Origin: Viscum album | Lineage: Eukaryota > Streptophyta > Magnoliopsida > Santalales > Viscaceae | DNA length: 64,000 nucleotides | Direction of reading: 5' to 3' | Assembly (NCBI GenBank): GCA_963277665.1 | Contig: OY728136.1 | Location: forward strand, 807,699,123 to 807,763,122 | In this document: positions 24,554 to 35,245 of the stretch, one piece after another | How the letters are laid out: the number at the start of each line of letters is the position of its first letter | Numbering within the stretch: the first letter of the stretch is position 1 | The notes under the pieces: model-generated | What the model was told of the DNA's origin: nothing | The model's database searches: none | What the model saw: the letters and a program-made list of their open reading frames with translations, nothing else | Translations under genes and position numbers: made by a program

Positions 24554-25133
24554 TGTTCGTTCCTCAACTAACTAGTTGTCATCGATGTTCTTGGTCTTGG
24601 AGTTGAAATTTATTCTTGTCTACTCCTTGGTTCGAAATCTAATATTGGAGTAGGACTGTCAGAACATAAAATTTATAGCATAAAAGGACGTTGTTATCCC
24701 GTTTATGCTGAACATCCAGTTACAAGGGTGTTGGGTACATAAGTGTTTTGGATACACTTATATAATGTTGGAAATATCATTGTCAATGGTTTATCCAATA
24801 ATAGGAGGATTACATGCATTGTATAGGAATGACTTCCCACTAGGATTTTATATCTTATTGTGGGGAATGAGTAAGGATTATGTGCAAGGTGCGAATTTTC
24901 AGAAAAAATGCAGAAATTTTTTTCATGTTAAATATTTTGAAAATATTGTATTTGGTTTATTATGAAAATGGGTTGATATTCAGAAACTAAGTTGAATGTT
25001 TTAAAAAATGGTTGAACATTGAAACAGGTTGTTTTGAGAACAAATTTGTCGTAGATAATGTGATAGAATATGAAATAATAATCCATCTGTTTCTAGAGAG
25101 TGATATTGACAGAGTTTTTTATTGGTTTAGAAA
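24554..25133. other. Leader of Element 4
   Basis: Between the PBS and gag. Open frames of 60-90 codons occur but show no known motif. Probably untranslated leader. Confidence 0.5.
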
Positions 25134-26260
25134 ATGGCACCCTGTAGGCGTCGTCAGAACCAACCTGAAGAGGCTGCATAGAATGTGGTTGCACCTGAAC
25201 CACAGGAAAACCAGGAGCTGGTTCAGATTATATTTCATTAATTTCATGTTGTGGACATGGGGAATCATAGGGATGAGTCAGGTCATGTAGACCATTACGT
25301 CCAATTCCAGAAGAAGAATCCACCCACCTTTAAGGGTGATGCTGAACTCGAAAAGGTGGTGGTGTGGCTAAGTAGGATGAATCGTATCTTCGACTTCATA
25401 GGCACACCATCAGAGCTCCTGGTTATGTTGTTGATGTATATGCTGGAGGATCTTGCACAAAAGTGGTGGGAGCTAGTGGTGCAGGCTAAGGTAGATCGAG
25501 GCCTGGGCTGGGAGGAATTTGAGGACTTGTTCAATAAATAGTTCAATCCTCACATGTTCAAGATCCGGAGGATGACAGATTTTTTCAGCCTGAAGCAGTA
25601 TAATCTCACTATCATGGAGTATGCAAAAAAAATCATGAATTTAGTGCGATTTGCACTGGATGTTGTTGTAACTGCATCACTAAAGGCACACATCTTTGAA
25701 TCCGGGTTGCGAAAGTAGATTCGCTTAAAGATATCCATGCTTTGTATTACGAATTGAATGGAGATAGTAAACAGAGAAACAATAGTTGAAAGAGAAATAT
25801 CAGGAGTTATGGGAGGAAGAAGTATGATGATACCCATGGGAATAGGTGGGAACGCTAATGTTGGTAACAAGCGGAAGAGGGACACCTACTTCCATGTTGG
25901 TAGTGCGAATCAGAATCAGATGGCTGGATCAATGAATCTTCTTCCACGACCCATGATGAAAGTGGAGTTTTATCAATGTGGCGTGATTTATCACATGAAA
26001 CAAGAATGTACCACACCACCGAGATCATGCTACAATTTCAATAAGATGGGGAATCTTCAGCAATATTGTCACAGTGATCCATGGTCGGGTGTTTGTGACA
26101 CTTCTCAAGTGTCACAAGAATCTAATGCATCAACATGGAGAGGACAACTAAATGAGTCTCATCAGCATAACAGAGCTATCCATGGTGATTATTGAAATAC
26201 CATGACTCCCCAACTAGGTCAATCTCAGCAAGACAACAAAGAGAATAGTACAGCCACGGA
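25134..26260 (+). pseudogene. Gag, Element 4
   Basis: ATG at 25134 opens MAPCRRRQNQPEEAA, with a TAG soon after. The capsid follows: FQKKNPPTFKGDAELEKVVV, LSRMNRIFDFIG, MYMLEDLAQKWWELV and WEEFEDLFNK, then a stop at 25539 and FNPHMFKIRRMTDFFSLKQ, MEYAKKIMNL. Zinc knuckles near 25960-26070 are damaged: FYQCGVIYHMKQEC has lost its first Cys and CYNFNKMGNLQQYC its second Cys and His. A long basic, Asn/Met-rich stretch lies between capsid and knuckles, as is usual. Confidence 0.85.
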
Positions 26261-26790
26261 GCAATTATATGGAGCTGAGCAGATGAATGTTGATGATCAG
26301 GTAGGACCATCTACAGTGAGAGGTATGATTCTTTTGAATTATACCCTTTTTAAGTGTTGTTCGATACTATTGCATCTCATTCCTTCATGTCTTCTCATGT
26401 TGTTGACTTTCTATGTTTAAAACTGGAAATGATGGCTTCTGTTTTGAAACTAAAAAGTCCACTTGGTGAAAGATAATGTCATGCCTTATTGTGTAGAGCA
26501 TCTACTATAACTGTTTATGGAGCTGAGTTAAAATGGGACTTCTCGATGTGGGAAATAGATGTCTATGATGTAATCATGGGTATGGATTATTTGACAAAGT
26601 TTAAGGATCACATCAACTGTTATAGGATAATGGTTAGTTTCACGACTGAGGATAAAATCAACCATCTCTTCATAGGGGAGAATATGATAAAGAACGGTGC
26701 AAAGATATTGATGGAAACAGTGGTGGGAACTATAATTTACCAACTGGCAGTGTTGAAATTGGCATCAATATAAGAAATTTAGGAAAATAG
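26261..26790 (+). pseudogene. Aspartic protease, Element 4
   Basis: Near 26345 one frame reads VLFDTIASHSFM, where the active-site D-T-G has become D-T-I. In another frame downstream comes VYDVIMGMDYLTKFKDHINC, the usual flap-end motif followed by its basic tail. At least one frameshift lies between. Not functional. Confidence 0.8.
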
Positions 26791-27651
26791 TTTTGTAGCT
26801 GTGGTGGATCAATTTTCAGATGACTTTCCCAAAAATTTCTCAGGGTTACCACCTCAAAGGGAGGTGGAGTTTATGATTAATATCCTTCTAGGGACTACTC
26901 TTATTTTCCTTCCATATTATAGGATGGAACCAATGGATTTAAAGGAATTTAAGGTGCAATTGGAAGAACTAGAAATCATTGGTTTTATTCGGCCGAGCGT
27001 GTCTCTGTGGGCAGCACCAGTTTTGTTCATAAAGAAAGTAGATGGAACACTTTGTCTGTGTTTTGATTATCATAATCATAACCAAGTTACATTAAAGAAT
27101 AGATATCCACTTCAACGTATTCTATCAATTAAGGGGATCCCAGTGGTTCTCCATGATTTACTTGCAATCAGGATATCACCAATTGTGAGTTCGAAAAGAG
27201 GATATTCCAAAGACAGCTTTCAGAAGCTAATATTGCCCCAGTGAATATGTAGTCATGCCTTTTGGTTTAAAGAATTCACATTTTGACTTTATGGTTTTGA
27301 TTAATCAGATATTTCAGCGATATCTCGATTCTTTTATTATCATGTTTCTGAATGATATCTTGGTGTATTTAAAAACAAGGATTGAGCATTAGCTGCACCT
27401 GGAAATAGTGTTACAAATAGTGAGAGATCATCGTTTGTATGACAAATTATCAATGTATGATTTTTGGATACATGATTTACATTTCCATGGCCATTTCATT
27501 TCTGAGAAAGGTGTTTTTGTTAATCCTGAAAATATAGAAGTTTTTATCTCATGGAAACCACTGAAGAATGTGTTCGGGATACGTGGTTTTTTTTGGTCTA
27601 GCCGGTTACTACCGACACTTTTTGCATTATTTCTCATGAATAGAATCTCCA
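26791..27651 (+). pseudogene. Reverse transcriptase, Element 4
   Basis: [14 protein letters not shown] starts the linker, then [39 protein letters not shown], and in other frames YVVMPFGLKNSHFDF and the catalytic box FLNDILVY, where the first Asp is Asn. FHGHFISEKGVFVNPE and GIRGFF mark the thumb region. Frameshifts lie near 27120-27240 and 27390, and a short internal loss is likely near 27120. Confidence 0.85.
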
Positions 27652-28137
27652 ATGATAGTGCTGAATAGGAAGAATTATCTCTTCCAATGGATAGAAGAAT
27701 GTCATAAATTCTTTCAGGTTCTGAATGTTCTCCATGCATCCGCACCTATATTGATATTACTAGAATCAGGACAAGGGTATGTGGTGTGCTATGATGCTTC
27801 GGGATCAGTATTGGGATGTTTTCTCATGAAAGGAGACCATATGGTTTCTTATAGTTCAAAGAAGTTGAGGGTCCATGAGAAGAATTACCCAACACAAGAT
27901 TTGGAGTTGGCTTTAGACGTCCATTCATTGAATACATGGAGACATTATCTCTTGGTTGAGAAATTTACTGTGATTATGGATCAAAAAAGATTGAATTATA
28001 TTTTATCACAATTAGATTTGAATCTGAGACAGAGGAGATGGATGGATTATCTTCAAATGTTCGAATTTGACTTGATGTATACACCGGGTAAGGGAAATTC
28101 GATGGCTGATGAATTAAGCAGAAAGTCGTATGTTTAG
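27652..28137 (+). pseudogene. RNase H, Element 4
   Basis: One open frame of 161 codons. VVCYDASGSVLGCFLM keeps the first Asp, QDLELALDVHSLNTWRHYL keeps the Glu, MDQKRLNYI replaces the usual TDHKSL but keeps Asp, and NSMADELSRK keeps the last Asp. The C-terminal pattern LRQRRWMDYLQMFEFDLMY is typical. The domain is the best preserved part of this element. Confidence 0.88.
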
Positions 28138-28249
28138 TTGGCGCAAGAAGCTTCAAGTGAGTGGTAGTTGATGTCGGTCCTAGCCGACATGCATATATAA
28201 TGTGAAGACCGAGCTGAGGTTGCAGTTTTCATTCCAGTTGCGCTTGATC

Positions 28250-29349
28250 CTGATTTGGTGGAGATAGTAAAGGAGGCATAACCATCCGATGTAGACTATG
28301 TTTCAATGAGTTAAAAACTCAATGTTGCGGAGACTATTGAAGGATTGAATCTGGATGGGAGTTCAGTTTTGCGGTTTAAAGATCGGATGGTTGTACCTTT
28401 AAATTCTCAGGAACAACTCCTTCATGATTACCACTATTCCAGATTGGATGTTCTTCCAGGGGCACAGAAGATGTATAAGGCCTTGAAGGCACAGTTTCGG
28501 TGGAGCGGCATGAAAACGAAAGTGGCCAAGTTCGTCTGGTGGTGCTTAACTTGTCAGCAAGTTAATGAAGAACATCAGCGGCCAGTGGGTATATTGCAGT
28601 CTTTACCTATCCCAATGTGGAAATGGGATCAGATAGCAATTTATTTTGTTACAGTTATTCCATGAATGGTCCAAAAACACGATTTCATTTGGCTGATAGT
28701 GGATCGTCTAACCAAGTCGGTCAATTTCATCCATATTGGTGAAACTCATATGGTGGAAGATCTTTCAAAAATCTATATCCATGAAGTTGTAAAGAGACAT
28801 GGCATACCATTTTCTATCGTGTCAGACAGAGTTCCGAGTTTCACATCTCATTTCTGGGGATCCTTATTAAAATCTCTGGGATATCAGTTTAATATGAGTA
28901 TAGTTTATCATCCTCGGATGGATGAACAATCCGAAAGGATGATACAGATGTTGGAAGGCATGTTCTAGGCTTGTTTAATGGATTTTGGTGGCTTGTGGGA
29001 AGAGCATGAGCCTTTATTGGTTTTCTCATATAACAACAGTTATCAGGCCTCGATACAAGTGGCTCTATTTGATGTATTATATGGGCGTCCATGTCGTTGT
29101 CCACTTTGTTGGGTGGATACAGTTGATACATCACAATTTGGACCAATCCATGTAAAAGGAACAACGAAGAAGATTCAGTTGATAAAAAATAGGATAGAGA
29201 CGGCACAGAGTTGTCAGAAATATTTTGAAAATCAATGTCGAAGACAATTGTTATTCGTTGTGGGTGATCATGTCTTATTTAGGATCTCTCCAAGGCATGG
29301 ACATAATCATTTTAAGAAGCAGGGAAAGTTATCTCCTAGATAAATTGTC
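28250..29349 (+). pseudogene. Integrase, Element 4
   Basis: The zinc-binding region is seen as YHYSRLDVLPGAQKMYKAL and CLTCQQVNEEHQRP. In the core, the first Asp of the triad is lost (AIYFVTVIP where MDFVTGLP is usual), while VSDRVPSF and DEQSERMIQ keep the second Asp and the Glu. In-frame stops occur at 28663 (TGA), 28966 (TAG) and 29341 (TAA). The basic region KQGKLSPR precedes the GPY/F-like module. Confidence 0.88.
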
Positions 29350-29676
29350 CCTTTTGAGATACTAGAACAGGTTGGAGGGGTGTCATATCGGTTGGCATTA
29401 CCACCACGGTTTAGTTCGGTGCATAATGTGTTTTGTGTATATCAGATCAAAATGTATTAGCTTGATCTTGACCATGTGATCATATGGGATCACATCGGCC
29501 TAGAGCCGGATGCTTTGTCGGCACATATTCTAGTGCAGATTGTGTATAGGAAAGAGAAAGTCTTGCATGGAAAAAGTATCGGTCTAGTGAGGGTTTTGTG
29601 GCAACATGGCCACATTCAGGAAGAGACTTGGGAACGAGAGAATGAGATGAAAGTGCAGTGGCCAGAACTCTTTTAG
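29350..29676 (+). pseudogene. GPY/F module and chromodomain, Element 4
   Basis: VPFEILEQVGGVSYRLALPP, then, after a TAG near 29458, VYRKEKVLHGKSIGLVRVLW and IQEETWERENEMKVQWPELF. The VLW, the ETWE and the final PELF follow the chromodomain pattern of Tekay/Del integrases. It ends at a TAG at 29674. Confidence 0.85.
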
Positions 29677-29718
29677 GCAAGAGAGGATTTTCGACATTCC
29701 AGGGAAAGAAAGGCCAAT

Positions 29719-29729
29719 GGTGGGGAGAA
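29719..29729 (+). other. Polypurine tract, Element 4
   Basis: GGTGGGGAGAA directly before the LTR start TGTAGTACCC at 29730. Confidence 0.82.
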
Positions 29730-29998
29730 TGTAGTACCCTCGATTTCTGGTAAGTAACCCTTGTTTTATGATTTTAAGTACGTGAAGCATATGAGAAAAT
29801 GTTGGGAATGTTTGGATACTTTTAAGGTGTTAAAAGGAAAAAAGTGGTGGCGCATGGGCCTTGCACGGTTTTTCCAAACTGTGCAGAAGCCATGCAGGTG
29901 GTGGTCACCTAGATAGAGGAGACCACACGATGTGTGCACGGTTTCGAAAAAATGTGTGAGGAGGTAGTGCGGAGCGCCCCTTCCAAGTAGTGACTACT

Positions 29999-30043
29999 GC
30001 ACAGTTAGCACACGGTTTTCCAAGCCGTGTGTACTAACTGTGC
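29999..30043. repeat. Strong inverted repeat in Element 4 LTR
   Basis: GCACAGTTAG at the left is the exact reverse complement of CTAACTGTGC at the right, and inside them ACACGG pairs with CCGTGT around TTTTCCAAG. This gives about 16 pairs with a small internal loop. Confidence 0.8.
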
Positions 30044-30221
30044 GTAGGGACAACTTAGATCCTATTTTTAAGGATCTAATCTGTTTTATCTTTAAACCCA
30101 CTCGTGTTTTCTCCTAGACGGCCATACCTCAGTATTTCTCTCTGGTGAACGTGGGAGAACACATTCAAGGAGTTTTGGAAGCGATCCGGAGGGTTTCCTT
30201 GGATTTTAGAGGTTGTTTGAT

Positions 30222-30226
30222 CGAGG
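30222..30226. repeat. Target-site duplication CGAGG, left copy (Element 5)
   Basis: CGAGG precedes the LTR start at 30227 and recurs at 42037-42041. Confidence 0.9.
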
Positions 30227-30285
30227 TGTAACACCCTGAGATTTTATGAGATATATTATTTTTAATTTGTTTCATATCTTATGTT

Positions 30286-30570
30286 GTACGCTACACCAAG
30301 ATTATCTTGCTCTATACGCAACACTGTATTAGCTTGCAGTATACGCAACACTAATCATGGATCATGTTAAACACAATTTCAAATTTGTTTGATAGTAATT
30401 ATTCAACGCAAAATTGAGTGTATATTTTTATATATATTAAATATATAAATGAATTATTATTGGATTTAGTTATACACAACAAAAAATGAGTCTTTCACTA
30501 TACACAACCTTGACTTGGCTTGCATTACACACAATCACGACCTTCCTCGATAGCGTGTGTTGTACGCAAT
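30286..30570 (+). repeat. Dispersed TACGCAAC repeats in U3, Element 5
   Basis: Short repeats of the form TATACGCAACACT or TATACACAAC at about 30316, 30341, 30473 and 30502, with related TACGCTACACC (30288), TTACACACAATC (30523) and GTACGCAATAACC (30556). They are mirrored in the 3' LTR at 37320-37605, and partly (GCGTACGACGCAAG) in Elements 2 and 6. They may be upstream promoter elements; that is inference. Confidence 0.6.
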
Positions 30571-32199
30571 AACCGGTTTCACTAAACGACGATATATAGT
30601 TATAATATTGTTATGGGATAGCTGTTATAAATAGTATTAACTATATTTGGAATTTTATAACATAATTATTCATCTTACACATTTTCTAGAACATGTTATG
30701 AGAACAAGATAAATTGTTCAGGTAAAATAAGTATTTTTCAAAAAATGCAGTTTTCCCGCCTTTTGATGGCGCACCGATTATAAATATAATTTTTGAAAAG
30801 TTTATAAGTTAAATTTTACAAAATAAACTTATTCTTTTGAATCAGGATATAAAATTTTACATTGGATAAAGTTTTGATATTTTTCTGATAACTTTCATAT
30901 TTTAATGAATAGTAAAAACATGTTATATTTTAATTAAAAACGACTTTTTTCATCGTAATAATTTATATGGTTAAATTATAATATTGAATGGTTTTAAAGT
31001 ATAAATAGAATATATTTTTACCATTTAATATAATGGAAGTCATTAGCATTTATTTTACATTGAATTCATAGGTAAAATCATTTCAATCTTTTTCAATGTT
31101 TTAACTTTTAAAACTCGTTATCTTAACAACAGAATTAATTTTAAATTATTTTCTGCAAATTTTGAGTATCGAATTTAGAAAAATGGATTCCATATTTGTA
31201 ATCAGTGGGTCCAAATTATGTTAATAGGCTACTTTTTATTTTTGGGCATTATGAGTAGTAACTACTGTAAATTTTATTTACCATAGTAAAAGATTACTCT
31301 GGTAATTAAGGGTAAATATAATATTATAAAATTACCCTGACACTTGTATTAATATAATTGGATGCTTATATTTCGTCCAAAGGTATATTTGGGTCTAAAT
31401 GGAATCCATTGGAACCCACTTGGAGGTGATTAATACCTTTAGTTTATTTTATTTAATGAAAAGTGAAATATGTCTCACTCAAACTATAATAATTACAGTA
31501 TTTTTAATATAAGGTTATACAAAGTATAAATTAGTTTATAAATACTAATTTGAAATCTAAATTTTTTTATTTATAATGGTAATTTATTTTTAAATTTTAT
31601 GATTTATTTAATTACCATATTAACTTATACATTAATGATGCAGAAATTATTTATTTAGTAAAAAAATCAATAAAATTATTTTTATTGAAATAGTAATACA
31701 TATTAAAGGGCTCAAAACCAGACCAAAACTTATTTGTAGTGTATATATACACCATAAGCATCATGTGACTGAATTTATGACCTTTTTATGTCTTATAAAT
31801 GTGATTATGACACTTATATTATTTTATTTTATATGATGCCAAAGTTGTCACCTTCATAATTTAATAAATATAACATTTTAAAATTTTGGTGTTTTAGAAG
31901 ATAAATCCAACTAAATGTATTATTATGGAAGATATAGTATTTATCTTAATCCTAGTATTTTATTTTTTATTTTTATGCAACAAATATGTATATTTAATAA
32001 TTATACAAAAATGTTGTAGTAATTATTTTATTAAGAGAAATATCAAATTAATGGTTTTACAAATAGTAAAATAAATATTATACAATATATTTAATGTGCT
32101 CCACTAATTTTATAGTTTACAATGAAATTTTAGGAACCTATTAAATATTTTAGTTCGAATCTATCGTCTCTGTGGATTTTATTTAAATTCAAATAAATG

Positions 32200-32223
32200 A
32201 ATAGTGTCAAGATTGACACTATT
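32200..32223. repeat. Perfect palindrome in U3, Element 5 5' LTR
   Basis: AATAGTGTCAA-GA-TTGACACTATT: 11 pairs around a 2-base centre, about 385 bp upstream of the TATA box. Confidence 0.75.
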
Positions 32224-32606
32224 GTTATTTTATTGAAATAACATATTATTAAATTGATTGAAAATCACAAAATATTGAAAAATTATAAATAGAAATTTAT
32301 ATAGTCTAAAATCTCAGAATATATCTAATTTTGGATAATTCACAACACATAAGTAATTATTTATAACAATTTAAAATTTAGATTCTTATTACCACAAATA
32401 AACTTTTATAGATAAAATAAGGATAAATCACGTTTATAATGTTTCAAATAAATTCCCTACCTGAGTAAATTTTATTGGTTGATGAGATTACAATCCTATG
32501 TCATCAAATATTATAATATGAGTCATTTTTTGGAGGTTTTTAAGTGGGGTTAGATGTATTATAAATTAATATTTTTAATATTTCCAAAGGTGCCCCTCTC
32601 CTCCCT

Positions 32607-32614
32607 TATAAAAA
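32607..32614 (+). promoter_or_regulatory. TATA box, Element 5 5' LTR
   Basis: CTCTCCTCCCTTATAAAAAG: a pyrimidine block and TATA box. Start expected near 32640. Same arrangement as in Elements 2 and 7. Confidence 0.72.
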
Positions 32615-32950
32615 GGGAACCCCCTCCCACTTCTCTTCACACCCTTTTGAGCCTTGAAGCTCGGACAAAACCAGAAAATTACTCTTATAAACCTCTCTGG
32701 TTATATCATATAGGTTCTGGTCTTACCATAAGACCAACCATAGTGCCCTAAGAAGAAGTTTAAAGGAGGTGCGTCGAAGAAGAGGTAATCTCTTCTACCG
32801 ATTCATTCAAGTTTCTTTCTTCTTCAACTTCTTATTCTTTCATTGTTTCATTATAAAGTAATCACATAAGTATCAATAATATACTGATATCTTTTTATAA
32901 ATATGAAACAACCCCATTTCACCTTCTATCCATCCTACAGAAAATGAAAT

Positions 32951-33370
32951 CACCGCACGTGCGTACGTACAGAATACCGTCTCCACACCGTGGTGTAATA
33001 TGTTTTTCCAAAACCACCTTACCTGGATGGGTATAATGGTGTAAGGAATAACTATACATATTTAAAATAATACTGATTCTGATATATTGTATCATCCACT
33101 CCAATTCAATTCAATAATTATGGGAACGATATCATCGCTCGTGCGTACGTACGGACTACCGTCTCCACAACACGATGAGATTAATTCTCCATGTTAACCA
33201 TTCAAGAATGATTATAAAGTATATATATAAGCAATAATAATGAAATATATGAAATTATAAAGCTACTAGATTTATGTATATATATATTTCATCTACTTAC
33301 TTCCATTCATGTCTATAATGAAAGGAAAACATCGTTCATGTGTACGTACGACCTTCCATCTCCATGAATG
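32951..33370 (+). promoter_or_regulatory. Three hairpin elements in Element 5 5' LTR
   Basis: Copies at 32951-32995, 33133-33177 and 33333-33370 lie about 310, 490 and 690 nt past the predicted start. The core GTGCGTACGTAC...ACCGTCTCCA is kept. Arms differ: CACCGC/GTGGTG in the first, CATCG/CGATG in the second, GTTCATG/CATGAAT in the third. Each pair of arms is complementary within its own copy, and this is the main evidence for a real structure. Confidence 0.75.
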
Positions 33371-33712
33371 GTGTGTTTCGTTTCATTTATATATCTATTA
33401 TATATATATATATATTGAATATATATGATATATAAATCATGTATTACATTTTTTAAGTAATTAAATCATGATATAAGTAATAATAATATCAAGAACAACA
33501 AGTCCAAACACGTACAATAAATGAAACTATTTTTCCCAAAACGCTACTTTAACATGGAATTGACAAATGAACGGGTAATATAAATACCTAAGTGAACCAT
33601 ATATGGTATAATAACAATTAATATGATTCTGTAATAACTCAATGAAATTATTAAATCATTATACAGGAGATTCGGAAACATACAATGCATGTCCGACATA
33701 AGGTAAGGGATA

Positions 33713-35242
33713 ACATTTTCAATCTCGTTTTTTATCCGAGATTGTTTATTCGTAAGTATTTACTGGGGTTATTGTTATCTTCCAAGCCCCGGTTTTGTAA
33801 ATATGTGTTTATATATGTTAAAAGTCCCTTTTACCTATTTTTTACTTTTACTACATGGTATGTATGGAATTATTCATTATTAATACCATACGAGGTATTT
33901 TTTGACTTTTCTGACAAAAGTATGAGAAAAATGTTATTTTTAAATTATACGGCGTGAATGGATTTTTACGGTTTCAAAACGAATTATTTAAATTAATATT
34001 AATCTAAACAATTTAATGGTTATTTTCAATAAAATCCTTTTATTGTAAAATTGTGTGTAATTTTGTGAAATGAAAATGATTTTGATGAATAATTGATATT
34101 TTCCTCAACAATTTCATTTCAAGTGTGTTATCAAAACCATTTTCCAGATAAGATGACATTATTTCATATGTGTATGTTTCAATTATAATGTCTCTATAAT
34201 TTACATGGTTTCACTTTTCTTATTATAAAAATATATCCATTTCTATTATATGGATTATGTGATGATGGGATGATGTTTATGAAACCCATTTTATTCGTTG
34301 TGTTATTTTGAATGATGTATGTTTATTTTGTGGAAAAAGTAGGAATGATTTCATTATGAGATGGGTGGGACCTATATCTCCCTCCAATGAATTGGGTAAT
34401 GATTTATATCTCATGAGATAGACATGGGAGGAATGGTATCTTAATTCGGTTCATTGATACATGACTAGAACGAGGAGTGAACTCGATTCCGAAAGGGACT
34501 TTGTCCACTAAGATGGTCTTGGAAGCAATGCCTTGGATACTATGGAAATCATAACAAGTGATGAATGGTTGCCACAATTACATGTTTTATTCCCATTCTA
34601 TTCTATCATGATTTATGTTCCATTATGATACATGCCATATATACTTCCACGATTTATGTCTTTGCTCAAGATTTTGATGTTTAAACATTATGTTCATGTT
34701 TTTAAGTTCAATGGTATATGGTTTATTTTATTTTCTCCATGCTTAACCTTACTGAGTATTTGAACTCACCGTTTATATGTTTTCTTTTCCCCCGGATTTC
34801 GAGAAACATTTTAGGTAAGAAAACAAACGGGGATGATCTTTATGGGAGTTGTTGAAGATTTTTCACCAAGATTAGAAGATTATATTCCGAGTTTCTAAAG
34901 ACACTAAACTATTATGATCCTTGAGTTTTGGTTTTGGTTATGTATTAAGTATTCCATAAAAGTAATGTATTGCCCATGTACGTCATGATTTGGGTCTCTA
35001 AAGTTGGTATCGGAGGAAGGGATTAGTTAACCTTTGGAAACTAGGATGTGAAAACATTACTGATATCCCTAGAGTTATTTCTAAGGTATGTCTAGCGATG
35101 TCCCTAAGGTTAAGTATACGTATAGGTTATAGTCCTAGAATTGCGCTAAAGATCTTATAATTAATCCTAAGATTCTAGATATTGATGTTATTCCCCCTTG
35201 ATTATGATTTTTTCCTCTCACACTATTCTTTTTGGGTTTTAG
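33713..35242 (+). other. Predicted leader intron spanning the PBS, Element 5
   Basis: Donor ATAAG|GTAAGGG at 33712/33713; acceptor CTATTCTTTTTGGGTTTTAG ending at 35242, with the gag ATG at 35246. The 1,530-nt intron would match that of Element 2 in position and length and remove the PBS. Exon 1 would keep all three hairpins. No RNA evidence. Confidence 0.5.
35005..35016 (+). other. Primer-binding site, Element 5
   Basis: TGGTATCGGAGG, one base from the Element 2 site, two bases inside the LTR edge. Confidence 0.85.
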
Positions 35243-35245
35243 AAA

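Larger units (their letters stand above)
29730..30226 (+). repeat. Element 4 3' LTR, first part
   Basis: Starts TGTAGTACCC. It contains three GCACGG-type inverted repeats (near 29866, 29937, 30010) and is richer in G and C than its surroundings. It is cut by Element 5 at 30226 and continues at 42042. Confidence 0.85.
30227..35002 (+). repeat. Element 5 5' LTR (4,776 bp)
   Basis: Begins TGTAACACCCTGAG and ends GGGTCTCTAAA. U3 is about 2.4 kb long (TATA at 32607), and R plus U5 about 2.4 kb. It carries TACGCAAC repeats, a perfect palindrome, three hairpin elements and a splice donor, all described separately. Open frames here (for example 33685-33957) show no known motif. Confidence 0.93.

Noticed and set aside
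24705..24965. 86-codon open frame upstream of the Element 4 Gag
   Set aside because: It lies in the expected untranslated leader and shows no Gag or other motif.
33390..33420. TA-rich stretch in the Element 5 LTR as a replication origin or promoter
   Set aside because: Simple AT/TA repeat within an AT-rich LTR; no added evidence for function.
33685..33957. 90-codon plus-strand open frame in the Element 5 LTR
   Set aside because: It overlaps the predicted splice donor, has no recognised motif, and is not open in the 3' LTR copy at the matching place. Taken as chance.
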